Positions 8,481 to 15,669 of a stretch of DNA of 35,451 nucleotides are shown here, in pieces (position 1 is the stretch's first letter; each line of letters opens with the position of its first letter). Origin of the DNA: Myxococcales bacterium (lineage in GTDB: Bacteria; Myxococcota_A; UBA9160; UBA4427); NCBI GenBank assembly GCA_012959805.1, contig DUCN01000024.1:1-35451 (forward strand), written 5' to 3'. The position numbers were made by a program, and so were the translations under genes. Below the pieces are notes generated by a model. That model made no database searches. It saw nothing but the letters and a program-made list of their open reading frames with translations, and was not told where the DNA came from.

Positions 8481-9809
8481 ATGTCGATTGAGGTAGAGCT
8501 GCCATCGCTCGGAGAGAGCGTCTTTGAGGGGACCGTCGCTCGCTGGCTGGTTGCCGAGGGCGAGATGGTCGAGGTCGATCAGGCGATCGTCGAGGTGACG
8601 ACGGACAAGGTCGACGCCGAGATTCCAGCTCCCTGCGCCGGCATGATTGAACAGATTCTCGTTGCGGAAGGCGACGTGATCGAGATTGGCGCCGTGCTCG
8701 CGAAGATCGATCCCGATGCCAAGGCCGATACCGCGAGTTCGGCGAAAAATAACTCGGGCTCCCCGGCACCCAAAATTCCGGACGCGACTTCCACCTCAGC
8801 AGCGCAGGCGAGGCCAGCTCTGCTCATCGCGACCAATCCCGCAGATGGGATTGCGGCGACGCCGGTGGCTCGCCGAATGGCCGAGGAGGCCGATATTGAT
8901 CTTCAGGCTGTGCACGGAACGGGAAGTGCCGGTCGCGTCACCAAAGACGATATTTTACGACATGGGTCCGATGCGGAGCGCGCGCCGGCTGCTCCCTCGC
9001 CATCCGTCATTCCGACCGCGGCCGTCCAGCCGGCTGCTGTGGCGCCATCACCTGCGTCTGCGCCTTCGAAAGCCCGTGGAGGTCCATCTTTCGGGTACGA
9101 GCTTCAGGCCGGTGATCGTGTGATTCCGATGACGCCGATGCGGCGGATCATTTCTGAACACATGGTGTATTCGAAACGCACGAGTCCCCATGTCGGAACG
9201 GTGGCCGAGCTCGATCTTTCAGCGGTGGTGCGGCTGCGCAATCAACACAAGAAGGCGTTTGCTGAATCCTATGGGGTGGCGCTGACGTTCTTGCCGTTTG
9301 TGGTGCATGCGACCGTGCGTGCCTTGCGCGAATTTCCGGCCTTGAATGCTTCGGTGACCGCCGATGCGATCATTGAAAAACAGAGCATTCATGTTGGTGT
9401 GGCAACGGAGACCGAGAAAGGCCTCGTGGTGCCCGTTATCCGAGACGCGGATCGGCTTTCCCTGGCGGGTACGGCGATGGCGATCAATGATCTCGCGACG
9501 CGTGCGCGGGACAAGCGACTCTCCGCCGATGATCTACGCGGCGGGACGTTTACGGTCTCGAACCCGGGTCGTCGAGGCAATCTCTATGGGTTCGCGATCA
9601 TCAATCAGCCCCAGGTCGGTATCTTGCGAATGGGCGAGATCGCCAAGCGAGCTGTAGTGCGATCGCTCGAGGGCGAAGACGCAATTGTGATTCGCACGAT
9701 GATGTTTCTGGCGCTTTCGTACGACCATCGCGCAGTCGATGGCGCGCCCGCCAATGGATTTCTGCATCGCATACGCGAGATTCTGGAGGCCGCCGAGTTT
9801 GATCTATGA
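8481..9809 (+). CDS. 2-oxoacid dehydrogenase E2 (dihydrolipoamide acyltransferase)
   Basis: This is the E2 core of a 2-oxoacid dehydrogenase complex. It has one N-terminal lipoyl domain (residues 1-78) with the lipoyl-lysine Lys43 in TTDKVDAEIP. An Ala/Pro/Ser linker, an E3/E1-binding domain (about 128-163, ATPVARRMAEEADIDL) and a second Ala/Pro-rich linker follow. The C-terminal catalytic domain ends with SYDHRAVDG (His416, Asp420). The length is 442 residues. AGGAGA lies seven bases before the ATG. E1 and E3 are not in the window, so the substrate (pyruvate, 2-oxoglutarate or branched-chain) cannot be fixed. The LGESVFEGTV start resembles both SucB and branched-chain E2. LipB, encoded next, would help install its cofactor. 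Confidence 0.9.
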   Translation: MSIEVELPSLGESVFEGTVARWLVAEGEMVEVDQAIVEVTTDKVDAEIPAPCAGMIEQILVAEGDVIEIGAVLAKIDPDAKADTASSAKNNSGSPAPKIPDATSTSAAQARPALLIATNPADGIAATPVARRMAEEADIDLQAVHGTGSAGRVTKDDILRHGSDAERAPAAPSPSVIPTAAVQPAAVAPSPASAPSKARGGPSFGYELQAGDRVIPMTPMRRIISEHMVYSKRTSPHVGTVAELDLSAVVRLRNQHKKAFAESYGVALTFLPFVVHATVRALREFPALNASVTADAIIEKQSIHVGVATETEKGLVVPVIRDADRLSLAGTAMAINDLATRARDKRLSADDLRGGTFTVSNPGRRGNLYGFAIINQPQVGILRMGEIAKRAVVRSLEGEDAIVIRTMMFLALSYDHRAVDGAPANGFLHRIREILEAAEFDL

Positions 9810-9849
9810 GTCTGATCGATGAGAGAGTCGGGTCCGAGTTGTTACGGCG

Positions 9850-10566
9850 ATGAGTGATTCGCTGTCGGTCGAATGGTTAGGGCAGATTTCCTATTCCGAC
9901 GCATTGGCGCTTCAACACGAAGCCGTCGCCGACCGACTTGCTGGGCGGAAATCGGATAGATTGCTCCTGCTGGAGCACCCGGCTGTGATCACACTCGGTC
10001 GCAGCTCAGATCGGTCCAATCTGCGGCTCGGTGAATCGCGGTTGCGCGAGCTCGGTGTCGAACTCTTCGAGGTCGGTCGCGGTGGGGACGTCACGTACCA
10101 CGCCCCCGGCCAATTGGTGGGTTATCCGATCATCGACCTCGAGGCACTTGGGCGTCGGGACGTCCACGCTCATTTGCGAAGACTCGAAGCCGGGCTGATC
10201 GCGGCGCTTGACGAACTGGATGTGGCCGCGCATCGGCTGCCCGGCTGGACCGGCGTCTTCGTGGATCGAGACGCAGATTCGGATCCCGGAATCAGGGAAC
10301 GAAAGCTCGCCTCGATCGGGGTCGGGGTGCGACGCTGGGTGACGTTCCATGGCTTTGCGCTCAACGTGACCATCGATTTGGCGGGCTTCGATTCGATTAT
10401 TCCGTGTGGACTTCGCGATGTAGAGATGACGTCGGTCACTCTCGAGATGGCGCGAGGGGAGAGTGTCAGCCACTTGAACCCGGTTTGGGATTCGGCACTT
10501 GCTGCGCGCACGCGAGAAGTCGTCGGACGATGTATGCAGGAGCATCTCGGACGATCCAAGGACTGA
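9850..10566 (+). CDS. lipB: Octanoyl-ACP:protein octanoyltransferase (LipB)
   Basis: LipB moves octanoyl from acyl carrier protein to the lipoyl lysine of E2 proteins, the first step of lipoate synthesis. Motifs are GRGGDVTYHAPGQLVGYPI (residues 76-94), the catalytic Lys152 in RKLASIGVGVRRWVTFHGFA, and Cys186 in SIIPCG, the thioester nucleophile. The length of 238 residues is standard. The start ATG lies 40 bases after the E2 gene with no clear ribosome-binding site, so translation may depend on the upstream gene. LipA (sulfur insertion) is not in the window. The pairing with an E2 gene is functionally sensible. Confidence 0.93.
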   Translation: MSDSLSVEWLGQISYSDALALQHEAVADRLAGRKSDRLLLLEHPAVITLGRSSDRSNLRLGESRLRELGVELFEVGRGGDVTYHAPGQLVGYPIIDLEALGRRDVHAHLRRLEAGLIAALDELDVAAHRLPGWTGVFVDRDADSDPGIRERKLASIGVGVRRWVTFHGFALNVTIDLAGFDSIIPCGLRDVEMTSVTLEMARGESVSHLNPVWDSALAARTREVVGRCMQEHLGRSKD

Positions 10567-10623
10567 CGTATTTTCATTCCCGTCCCCCTCGCTCGGCCTC
10601 TGCAGCTCCTCTATTCTGATCCA

Positions 10624-11100
10624 ATGTCGACTCATGTGATCGTCGTGAAGCGCTCGCGCCGACGTCTCTTCTCTATTCCGCGCGCGGTTCCGGGCTTGAT
10701 TCGTGCGCTCTGGGCCGCGCGGCCGGGTGGCGCACGCGAAGTGCCGGGTGATGTTGGTCATCTTGAGCTTTCGGGAGGCGAACCAGCCGGGTCAGGATCG
10801 CGCTTTCCGCGGCTTGGCTTCGATTCGAGTGGCCAGCATCGATGTGTCGGTTGCGATCTCTGCGTTCAGATTTGTCCGAGCCGATGTTTGCTCATGGAAA
10901 GTGAAGAGTTGGCAGAATCGGGCGCTGGGTCTTCGCGTGTGACGCGCTTCGAGTTGACGCGTGCGAGCTGTATCGGTTGTGGTGCGTGTCGCGTCGAGTG
11001 CCCAGAGAATGCGATTGAGATGATGCCCGGGAAGCCAGTCAGCCAATGGGCTGGGCTCGGACGAGAGTCAGCGATCGACCTCTTGTCGATGACGGACTAA
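10624..11100 (+). CDS. nuoI: Complex I subunit I-like ferredoxin (2x[4Fe-4S])
   Basis: This is a 158-residue NuoI-like protein. Two ferredoxin motifs are intact: Cys74, 77, 80 with Cys84 (CVGCDLCVQICP), and Cys116, 119, 122 with Cys126 (CIGCGACRVECP). Each is a CxxCxxCxxxCP set, enough for two [4Fe-4S] clusters such as N6a/N6b. The N-terminal region (residues 1-60) is basic with an amphipathic helix around IPRAVPGLIRALW, as in NuoI, but lacks the usual RFRG stretch. It starts 57 bases after lipB and ends nine bases before the NuoC-like gene. The context (B, I, C and D together) supports NuoI rather than a free ferredoxin, though it is clearly diverged. Confidence 0.75.
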   Translation: MSTHVIVVKRSRRRLFSIPRAVPGLIRALWAARPGGAREVPGDVGHLELSGGEPAGSGSRFPRLGFDSSGQHRCVGCDLCVQICPSRCLLMESEELAESGAGSSRVTRFELTRASCIGCGACRVECPENAIEMMPGKPVSQWAGLGRESAIDLLSMTD

Positions 11101-11109
11101 GGGAGGCCG

Positions 11110-11601
11110 ATGACGAATCCAGGCGAATTTTCCGAAGTCGTGTGTGACGAAGTTCGGAAGTTCGGGGCGGAGCTTCTCGCTGATTCGCACGACGAACTCC
11201 GCATTGAAGTGGGCGCCGAAACGGCATTCGCGCTTTTGACTCACGTGAGAAACCAGTCGAATCTTGCGCTGCGCCGCCTCGTCGATCTGACCGCGATCGA
11301 TCGCGAAGCAGATCCAAGGCGCTTCGAGGTGGTCTATCGCCTGCACTCTCCGAGCTTGAATGAGCGAGTAAGAGTCCACGTTGGAATCGGAGTTGAATCG
11401 CCGAGTCTGGACTCAGTTGTTTCGCTCTGGCCGAGTGCGAATTGGCTCGAGCGCGAAGTCTTCGATTTGTTTGGAATCGAGTTCCTTGGACATCCCGACC
11501 TTCGACGGATCCTGCTCGACTCAGATTTTGAAGGCGCGCCTCTGCGTAAGGATTACCTTCGTCAGCCCGGTCTCGGTCTGCCCAAGGAGGCGGCCTTCTG
11601 A
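11110..11601 (+). CDS. nuoC: Complex I subunit C-like protein (30 kDa family)
   Basis: This 163-residue protein matches the 30-kDa subunit family, which packs against NuoD and NuoB in the peripheral arm. The signature WLEREVFDLFGIEFLGHPDL (residues 117-136) is followed by RRILLDSDFEGAPLRKDY, the characteristic end of the domain. The upstream core has LVDLTAIDR and FEVVYRLHS. GGGAGG lies five bases before the ATG, so translation should be strong. The stop codon overlaps the next start (TGATG), coupling it to the NuoD-like gene. NuoC and NuoD are separate here, not fused as in Escherichia coli. Confidence 0.87.
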   Translation: MTNPGEFSEVVCDEVRKFGAELLADSHDELRIEVGAETAFALLTHVRNQSNLALRRLVDLTAIDREADPRRFEVVYRLHSPSLNERVRVHVGIGVESPSLDSVVSLWPSANWLEREVFDLFGIEFLGHPDLRRILLDSDFEGAPLRKDYLRQPGLGLPKEAAF

Positions 11602-12833
11602 TGTCGGAATCAGAAATGCCGAACGCGGAGCAATGCGGTCCGACGCTTTCGGAGGCACTCGGATTCTCGGGGACCATTCTCGAAGTAGGGTATACGCATC
11701 CGGGTGTACGGCGGGTGCTCTCGATGGCCGGCGGCACGACTGGTTTTCTCGTCTCTCTCGATGACGAGCGAATCACCGATCTCGAAGTTGAAATTGGCAT
11801 CGGCCATCGCGGATTCGAAAAGGAAGCCGAGGCTGTTCCGTGGCATCGTGCTTTGCCCTATGTGGCTCGCCTTGGGTACGTGAACGGGCTGATGGCGGAG
11901 GTGGCCTACTGCCTGGCGGTCGAAGGCCTGGCGCGTGTGAGTCTCCCGGATCGTGCAATCTGGCTGCGAACTCTCGCTTCCGAGATCGCCAGGATTTCCG
12001 ATCATTTCTCTCGCCTAACATCCGTGTCGGCGTCGATCGGGCTTCGCTCGGCCGAAAACGTGTCTCAGCAAGGTGAGTCGTTTGCGACGAAGCTACTGGA
12101 TGCATTGACCGGCGGCGCTTTTGCGGGTTGGGTGCGACTCGGTGGCGTTGCCGGTTGCGTGCCCGACCAGTTTGAAGCGTTTTGGGGGATTGCTCGACGA
12201 GAGATTGAAGCCTCGCTCGTTCGATTTGATGCCGCTGCGATCAGTAATCCGAGCTGTCAGAAAAGACTTCAGGACGTCGCCGTGTTTTCGGCGGACGATT
12301 GTGTCGCCTGGAGTGTCACAGGCCCATCGATCCGCGCTGCCGGAACACCAATGGATGTTCGTCGCGAGGCGCCCTATTTAGCGTATGCATCGATCGACTT
12401 CGACATTCCGATCGGTGAGTCCGGCGATTGTTTTGATCGACTACTCGTCGTGGTGGAGGAGGTTCGTCAAAGCCTGCGGATCATCGATCAGTGTCTGTCG
12501 CTGCTCGCCACCCTGGGGCCCGGCGCGGTGCGCCTCGCCGAACCAGGCTGGTGCGATCCGGAAGACGTTGCGCCCTCTGAACGTGCGCAACTGGCCTTGT
12601 GTGGACCGAATATTGCCCCCGGTGAGTACACGGCTTCGATCGAATCTTCGACCGGCGAGCTCGGTTTTTTCATCGTTAGCGACGGGAACTCGACGCCTCG
12701 CCGAATTCGCTGTCGTGCGGCGAGTTTTCATCACGCGCAGGCGATGCCCCAGATGTTGCGTGGCGCGTTGCTCGACGATCTCTTGCCGACCGCGGCCATC
12801 CTACATCTGGTCTCGGGAGAATGTGATCGGTGA
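11601..12833 (+). CDS. nuoD: Complex I subunit D-like protein (49 kDa family) with altered quinone site
   Basis: This 410-residue protein spans the whole 49-kDa family. Landmarks in order are IGHRGFEKEAE, YVNGLMAEVAYCLAVEGL, SEIARISDHFSRL, VRLGGVAGCVPD, VAWSVTGPSIRAAG, GDCFDRLLVVVEEVRQSLRI, GELGFFIVSDG and a terminal SGECDR in place of the common FGEVDR. The quinone-site tyrosine appears kept (Tyr93). The N-terminal HPSTHG-type motif is not: the region reads THPGVRR..GGTTG, with no histidine where Thermus Nqo4 His38 would align. No paired CxxC motifs of [NiFe]-hydrogenase large subunits are present. AAGGAGG precedes the start by ten bases. It overlaps nuoC by one base and the next gene by four. 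Confidence 0.85.
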   Translation: MSESEMPNAEQCGPTLSEALGFSGTILEVGYTHPGVRRVLSMAGGTTGFLVSLDDERITDLEVEIGIGHRGFEKEAEAVPWHRALPYVARLGYVNGLMAEVAYCLAVEGLARVSLPDRAIWLRTLASEIARISDHFSRLTSVSASIGLRSAENVSQQGESFATKLLDALTGGAFAGWVRLGGVAGCVPDQFEAFWGIARREIEASLVRFDAAAISNPSCQKRLQDVAVFSADDCVAWSVTGPSIRAAGTPMDVRREAPYLAYASIDFDIPIGESGDCFDRLLVVVEEVRQSLRIIDQCLSLLATLGPGAVRLAEPGWCDPEDVAPSERAQLALCGPNIAPGEYTASIESSTGELGFFIVSDGNSTPRRIRCRAASFHHAQAMPQMLRGALLDDLLPTAAILHLVSGECDR

Positions 12834-13309
12834 GCTTGGCCGGGGATTCTTTGGGACCGCCGCCGCTCAAGCCCTTTGGGCTGAAGCTTCATCATGACGG
12901 TCGGTTCAGCCACGAAGGCCAACCGATCGCGCATCAAAGATTGCGGGAACATTTCGATCGCTCCGTCGAATATCTCCGAACCGAAGCCAAATACATCGTT
13001 CGACTGAAGCATTTTCGGGGTGAGATCGAAGTCCAGGAGGCGGCTTTCTTCGTTCGCGTGATCGACATGACGACGGGTAAACTCGAGCTCTCTGATGGAA
13101 GTAGCGAAACCCTCGACGTGTCGACGCTTTCGACTTCGCCCATCGACGGAGCACTCCTATGTCGGATCAAATACGACATGGCGGACGCGGGACTACACGC
13201 GAGATTTACCCATTCGGCCCAGGCGGACTTTATGCAGGCGATCGAAGAGGGCGATTCTGGGTACGTGGTCTCGATTGGCGGACGGGAGGAACGGTGTCCC
13301 GATTTTTGA
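12830..13309 (+). CDS. DUF1285-like protein of unknown function
   Basis: This 159-residue soluble protein starts with GTG at 12830 inside the nuoD stop (GTGA overlap), so the two are translationally coupled. The segment HHDGRFSHEGQPIAHQRL, followed by LREHF, YIVRLKHFRGEIEVQEAAFF and a late FTHSAQADFMQAI, follows the DUF1285 pattern of two small beta-rich domains. I am fairly but not fully sure of that assignment. The biochemical role of DUF1285 is not known to me. Its position suggests a part in assembly or function of the Nuo-like proteins, an inference from gene order only. About 160 bases without a gene follow before the tRNA-Cys. Confidence 0.7.
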   Translation: MSLAGDSLGPPPLKPFGLKLHHDGRFSHEGQPIAHQRLREHFDRSVEYLRTEAKYIVRLKHFRGEIEVQEAAFFVRVIDMTTGKLELSDGSSETLDVSTLSTSPIDGALLCRIKYDMADAGLHARFTHSAQADFMQAIEEGDSGYVVSIGGREERCPDF

Positions 13310-13436
13310 ATGGGCTTGTACGGGTTCTGACTGAGAGATCGAATTGACGGGCGAAGGCCGCGCTGGTACATCCTGTGGGCCGAATTCGTCGAATGTCGAG
13401 ACACGACGGGCAGAGGCTCAGCGAGACCTGCACGTA

Positions 13437-13469
13437 GATCGTGATTTGATCGTGACTTGATCGTGCATA
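13437..13469 (+). repeat. Three tandem 11-base repeats next to tRNA-Cys
   Basis: Three copies of an 11-base unit (GATCGTGATTT, GATCGTGACTT, GATCGTGCATA) lie head to tail and end exactly at the base before tRNA-Cys. The first seven bases of each copy are identical. They occupy the place where a tRNA promoter and transcript leader would be. No canonical -10 box was seen inside them. Confidence 0.7.
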
Positions 13470-13544
13470 GGCGGCGTAGCCAAGTGGCTAAGGCGCGGGC
13501 CTGCAAAGCCCTGATCCCCGGTTCGAATCCGGGCGCCGCCTCCA
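13470..13544 (+). tRNA. tRNA-Cys (anticodon GCA)
   Basis: The 75 bases fold as a cloverleaf. The acceptor GGCGGCG pairs with CGCCGCC; the D arm is GCC..GGC; the anticodon loop CTGCAAA gives GCA; the T arm is CCCGG-TTCGAAT-CCGGG. The discriminator base is T (U), normal for tRNA-Cys, and CCA is encoded. It stands alone on the plus strand, after the DUF1285-like gene. Confidence 0.95.
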
Positions 13545-13679
13545 ACGACCATCAGTCACCTCGAGATTTCCGGGTGCCAGCGGTCCGAGCCGCTTCACCG
13601 GCCGCCGCCAAGCTGCAATCAAACCTCTCGAATAACATTGAAGACCAGGGAGGTCGTACGCGAATGGCCGGGCGTCTCG

Positions 13680-14453
13680 CTATGTCCTTGGCGCGGGGTC
13701 GAGCTTGCGACCGTTTGGATCGAAGATCGGAAATTGGGCGATCCCCATACGCTGTGCGAAGAGTTGAACCGAAACACCGAGCACACCTAGCCCATATTTC
13801 ATGGAACGACTGAAGTTGATCGAGGAAGCTTCTGCGAAGTAGGCGGCCGGGCAGCTGATCTCGCCGATGCGGAATCCCCGATGGAGAATCTGCGCCAGCA
13901 TTTGATTGTCAAAAACGAAATCGTCCGAATTTTCGAGCAGCGGGAGTGCTTCGAGAACGCGGCGTGAGAATGCGCGATACCCCGTGTGGTATTCCGAGAG
14001 CTTTGCGCCGGCCAGGATGTTCTGGGTGGCTGTCAGGAAACGATTGGCCGCGTATTTGTATCGCGGCATGCCACCGGCCAGCGCGCTCCCGCCGAGAATG
14101 CGCGATCCGAGGACAGCGTCGAAGGGGCCGTCGGTCAGCAGTCCGATCATCGAGGGGAGTAGCTTTGGCGTGTACTGATAGTCCGGGTGCAGCATCACGA
14201 CGACATCGGCACCGAGCCGAAGAGCTTCCTGATAGCAGGTCTTCTGGTTGCCTCCGTAGCCTCGGTTTTGTTCGTGGACCAGGGTTCGGAGCCCCAGCCG
14301 TTTGGCTTCAGCAACTGTGTCGTCTGAGCTGGCGTCATCGGTGATGACGATCTCGTCGACCAGGTCCAGCGGAATTTCCCGCACGGTTTTTTCGAGGGTG
14401 AGCGCTGCATTGTAGGCAGGCATGACGACGATGACGCGCTGATCATGAAACAT
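13680..14453 (-). CDS. Family 2 glycosyltransferase (DPM1-like)
   Basis: This 257-residue GT-A glycosyltransferase has the opening VVMPAYNAALTLEKTV, the nucleotide-sugar acidic pair in ITDDASSDDT (Asp39-Asp40), NRGYGGNQKT, and MLHPDYQY (residues 87-94) as the DxD-equivalent metal site. The later GSRILGG and HTGYRAFSRRVL are typical of the dolichol-phosphate mannose synthase/ArnC-like branch. No membrane helices follow, so it is the soluble catalytic domain only. It likely transfers a sugar from a nucleotide donor to a lipid carrier. The ATG at 14451-14453 gives the expected short lead-in. It stands alone, between tRNA-Cys and tRNA-Leu on the opposite strand. Confidence 0.87.
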   Translation of the reverse strand: MFHDQRVIVVMPAYNAALTLEKTVREIPLDLVDEIVITDDASSDDTVAEAKRLGLRTLVHEQNRGYGGNQKTCYQEALRLGADVVVMLHPDYQYTPKLLPSMIGLLTDGPFDAVLGSRILGGSALAGGMPRYKYAANRFLTATQNILAGAKLSEYHTGYRAFSRRVLEALPLLENSDDFVFDNQMLAQILHRGFRIGEISCPAAYFAEASSINFSRSMKYGLGVLGVSVQLFAQRMGIAQFPIFDPNGRKLDPAPRT

Positions 14454-14583
14454 GAATGGCAGACAACTCCTGGTGCGCTGTGCGAAGTCGCAGGTTCTGG
14501 CACGACCGTGATCGGCGGGCCGATTTGGATGATTCTCGACGGGCGAGGCAATTCGCCAGACGAGAGTATAGAATGGACGACGT

Positions 14584-14667
14584 GCCCGGGTGGCGAAATG
14601 GTAAACGCGGGCGACTTAAAATCGCCTGGCTTCGGCCGTGCAGGTTCGAATCCTGCTCCGGGCACCA
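14584..14667 (+). tRNA. tRNA-Leu (anticodon UAA)
   Basis: This is an 84-base class II tRNA. The acceptor GCCCGGG pairs with TCCGGGC (one G-T pair). The anticodon stem GGCGA/TCGCC holds the loop CTTAAAA, giving UAA. There is a long variable arm around GGCTTCGGCC, a T arm CAGG-TTCGAAT-CCTG, discriminator A and encoded CCA. A TATAGA at 14567 could be its -10 box, but no good -35 box was seen at the right distance. Confidence 0.95.
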
Positions 14668-14788
14668 CCCCGCACCGCTCTCGTCCGATTGTTGCTCCCT
14701 GAAACCCCGACGAACCCCTAATGGCATTGATTGATCCACAGATGATCAGAACGAGATTGGCGACGACGGCTGTGTCGAACGCGCCGGC

Positions 14789-15118
14789 TCAGTCGAGCTG
14801 ATCGGTGACACGTTCGCGAATATCGTCGGTCGCGAGTAGGTCCTCGAGCGCGTCCCGGTCGAGCAGCGTAGTTCGTTGGTATCCCTGATCGGGGCGTTGA
14901 ATTTCGACACGAAAGATCTCTCTTGGATTGTCGAAGATCTGGCGAATCCGCAACGACTGCTCCGCGTCCCCCTCGAGGATCTGCGTACGCAATGAATTCA
15001 CGATCCGATCGCTTCGGTCGCCGCTGAGCGCCAGAGGATCCATCGCGTCTGGAGCGTTGCGTCTCGCGTTTCCGAGAAGTTTGAATGTGCCGGGTGGTCT
15101 CATAGGAAGATCAAGCAT
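14789..15118 (-). CDS. Hypothetical protein, 109 residues
   Basis: I do not recognise a family. The product is soluble and charged, with no signal or membrane segment. A basic start (RPPGTFKLLGNARRNAPDAM) precedes a helical, Arg/Asp/Glu-rich body (SLRTQILEGDAEQSLRIRQI) and a C-terminal half with REIFRVEIQRPD and LLDRDALEDLL. The sequence looks like real protein, not a shadow of another gene: nothing else is coded here on either strand. The start could be 15118 or the internal ATG at 15103; neither has a strong ribosome-binding site. It lies 21 bases after the PilZ gene on the same strand, so the two probably share a transcript. Confidence 0.6.
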   Translation of the reverse strand: MLDLPMRPPGTFKLLGNARRNAPDAMDPLALSGDRSDRIVNSLRTQILEGDAEQSLRIRQIFDNPREIFRVEIQRPDQGYQRTTLLDRDALEDLLATDDIRERVTDQLD

Positions 15119-15139
15119 ACCGAGCGTGGATTGCGCGAT

Positions 15140-15580
15140 TCAAGCATGAATTCGCAGGTGATGAAGGCGTCCAATACGTCGTGCGCGCCGGCGCTCGTGT
15201 TCGCGCGCAGCGAGTAAGCGTGCAATTGGCAGCAACTCGTCTGTGGAAGTGCCGTCGAAGGCGATGCCAAAAATTGCGTCGTCGTCTCTCCCCGTGGGAG
15301 TGCCGAGCAGCGTCGGCCGCAGCGTTGTCAGGAGCCAGGCCACTCGGCCTGTTCCTCGAAAGGTTCTGCCGGTTGGAAGCTCCAGGCTGAGCAGCAGCAT
15401 GGTTCCCGGAGCGAGGCCTTCCGCTGCACTCACACGAATTCCACTGAGACTGATATCTCTGCATCGCGACAGCGGTGCGACTGGCTTTCCATCGAGTGTC
15501 GTGAGTTGTAGTCGAGCGTGCAGGGAGAATCGCTCGCTGGCGCGACGAATTCTTCGAGTCGTTTTTCGTAGAGCCTGCAT
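15140..15580 (-). CDS. PilZ-domain protein, likely c-di-GMP receptor
   Basis: This 146-residue protein has the two c-di-GMP contact motifs of PilZ: an RxxxR element (Arg13-Arg17, RRASERF) and DISLSGIRVSA (Asp42, Ser44, Gly47). A beta barrel follows (MLLLSLELPTG, FRGTGRVAWLL, FGIAFDG), then a basic C-terminal tail rich in Arg. A GTG at 15586 is in frame, but the ATG at 15580 has GGGAA about seven bases upstream and is preferred. It would bind c-di-GMP and relay it to motility, secretion or surface functions; the target is not visible. The next gene downstream on the same strand is the 109-residue hypothetical. Confidence 0.85.
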   Translation of the reverse strand: MQALRKTTRRIRRASERFSLHARLQLTTLDGKPVAPLSRCRDISLSGIRVSAAEGLAPGTMLLLSLELPTGRTFRGTGRVAWLLTTLRPTLLGTPTGRDDDAIFGIAFDGTSTDELLPIARLLAAREHERRRARRIGRLHHLRIHA

Positions 15581-15669
15581 GTGCACTTCCCGTTCGTTCT
15601 TCCTGAACTATCGGTGAATGGAGCCCGCCTCCTTGAGCGCAAAATAATCCGGTCGGCAGCTCTTTCCCT

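Noticed and set aside
11601..12833. Possibility that the NuoD-like protein is a [NiFe]-hydrogenase large subunit
   Set aside because: It has no N-terminal or C-terminal CxxC pairs to hold nickel, and the family landmarks follow complex I subunit D throughout.
12934..13545. Minus-strand frame starting MEAAPGFEPGIRALQAR
   Set aside because: Its start is the reverse of tRNA-Cys and the rest is antisense to the DUF1285-like gene.
14195..14739. Minus-strand frames with GAGFEPARPKPGDFKS near tRNA-Leu
   Set aside because: Antisense translation of tRNA-Leu overlapping the glycosyltransferase gene in another frame; not a real protein.
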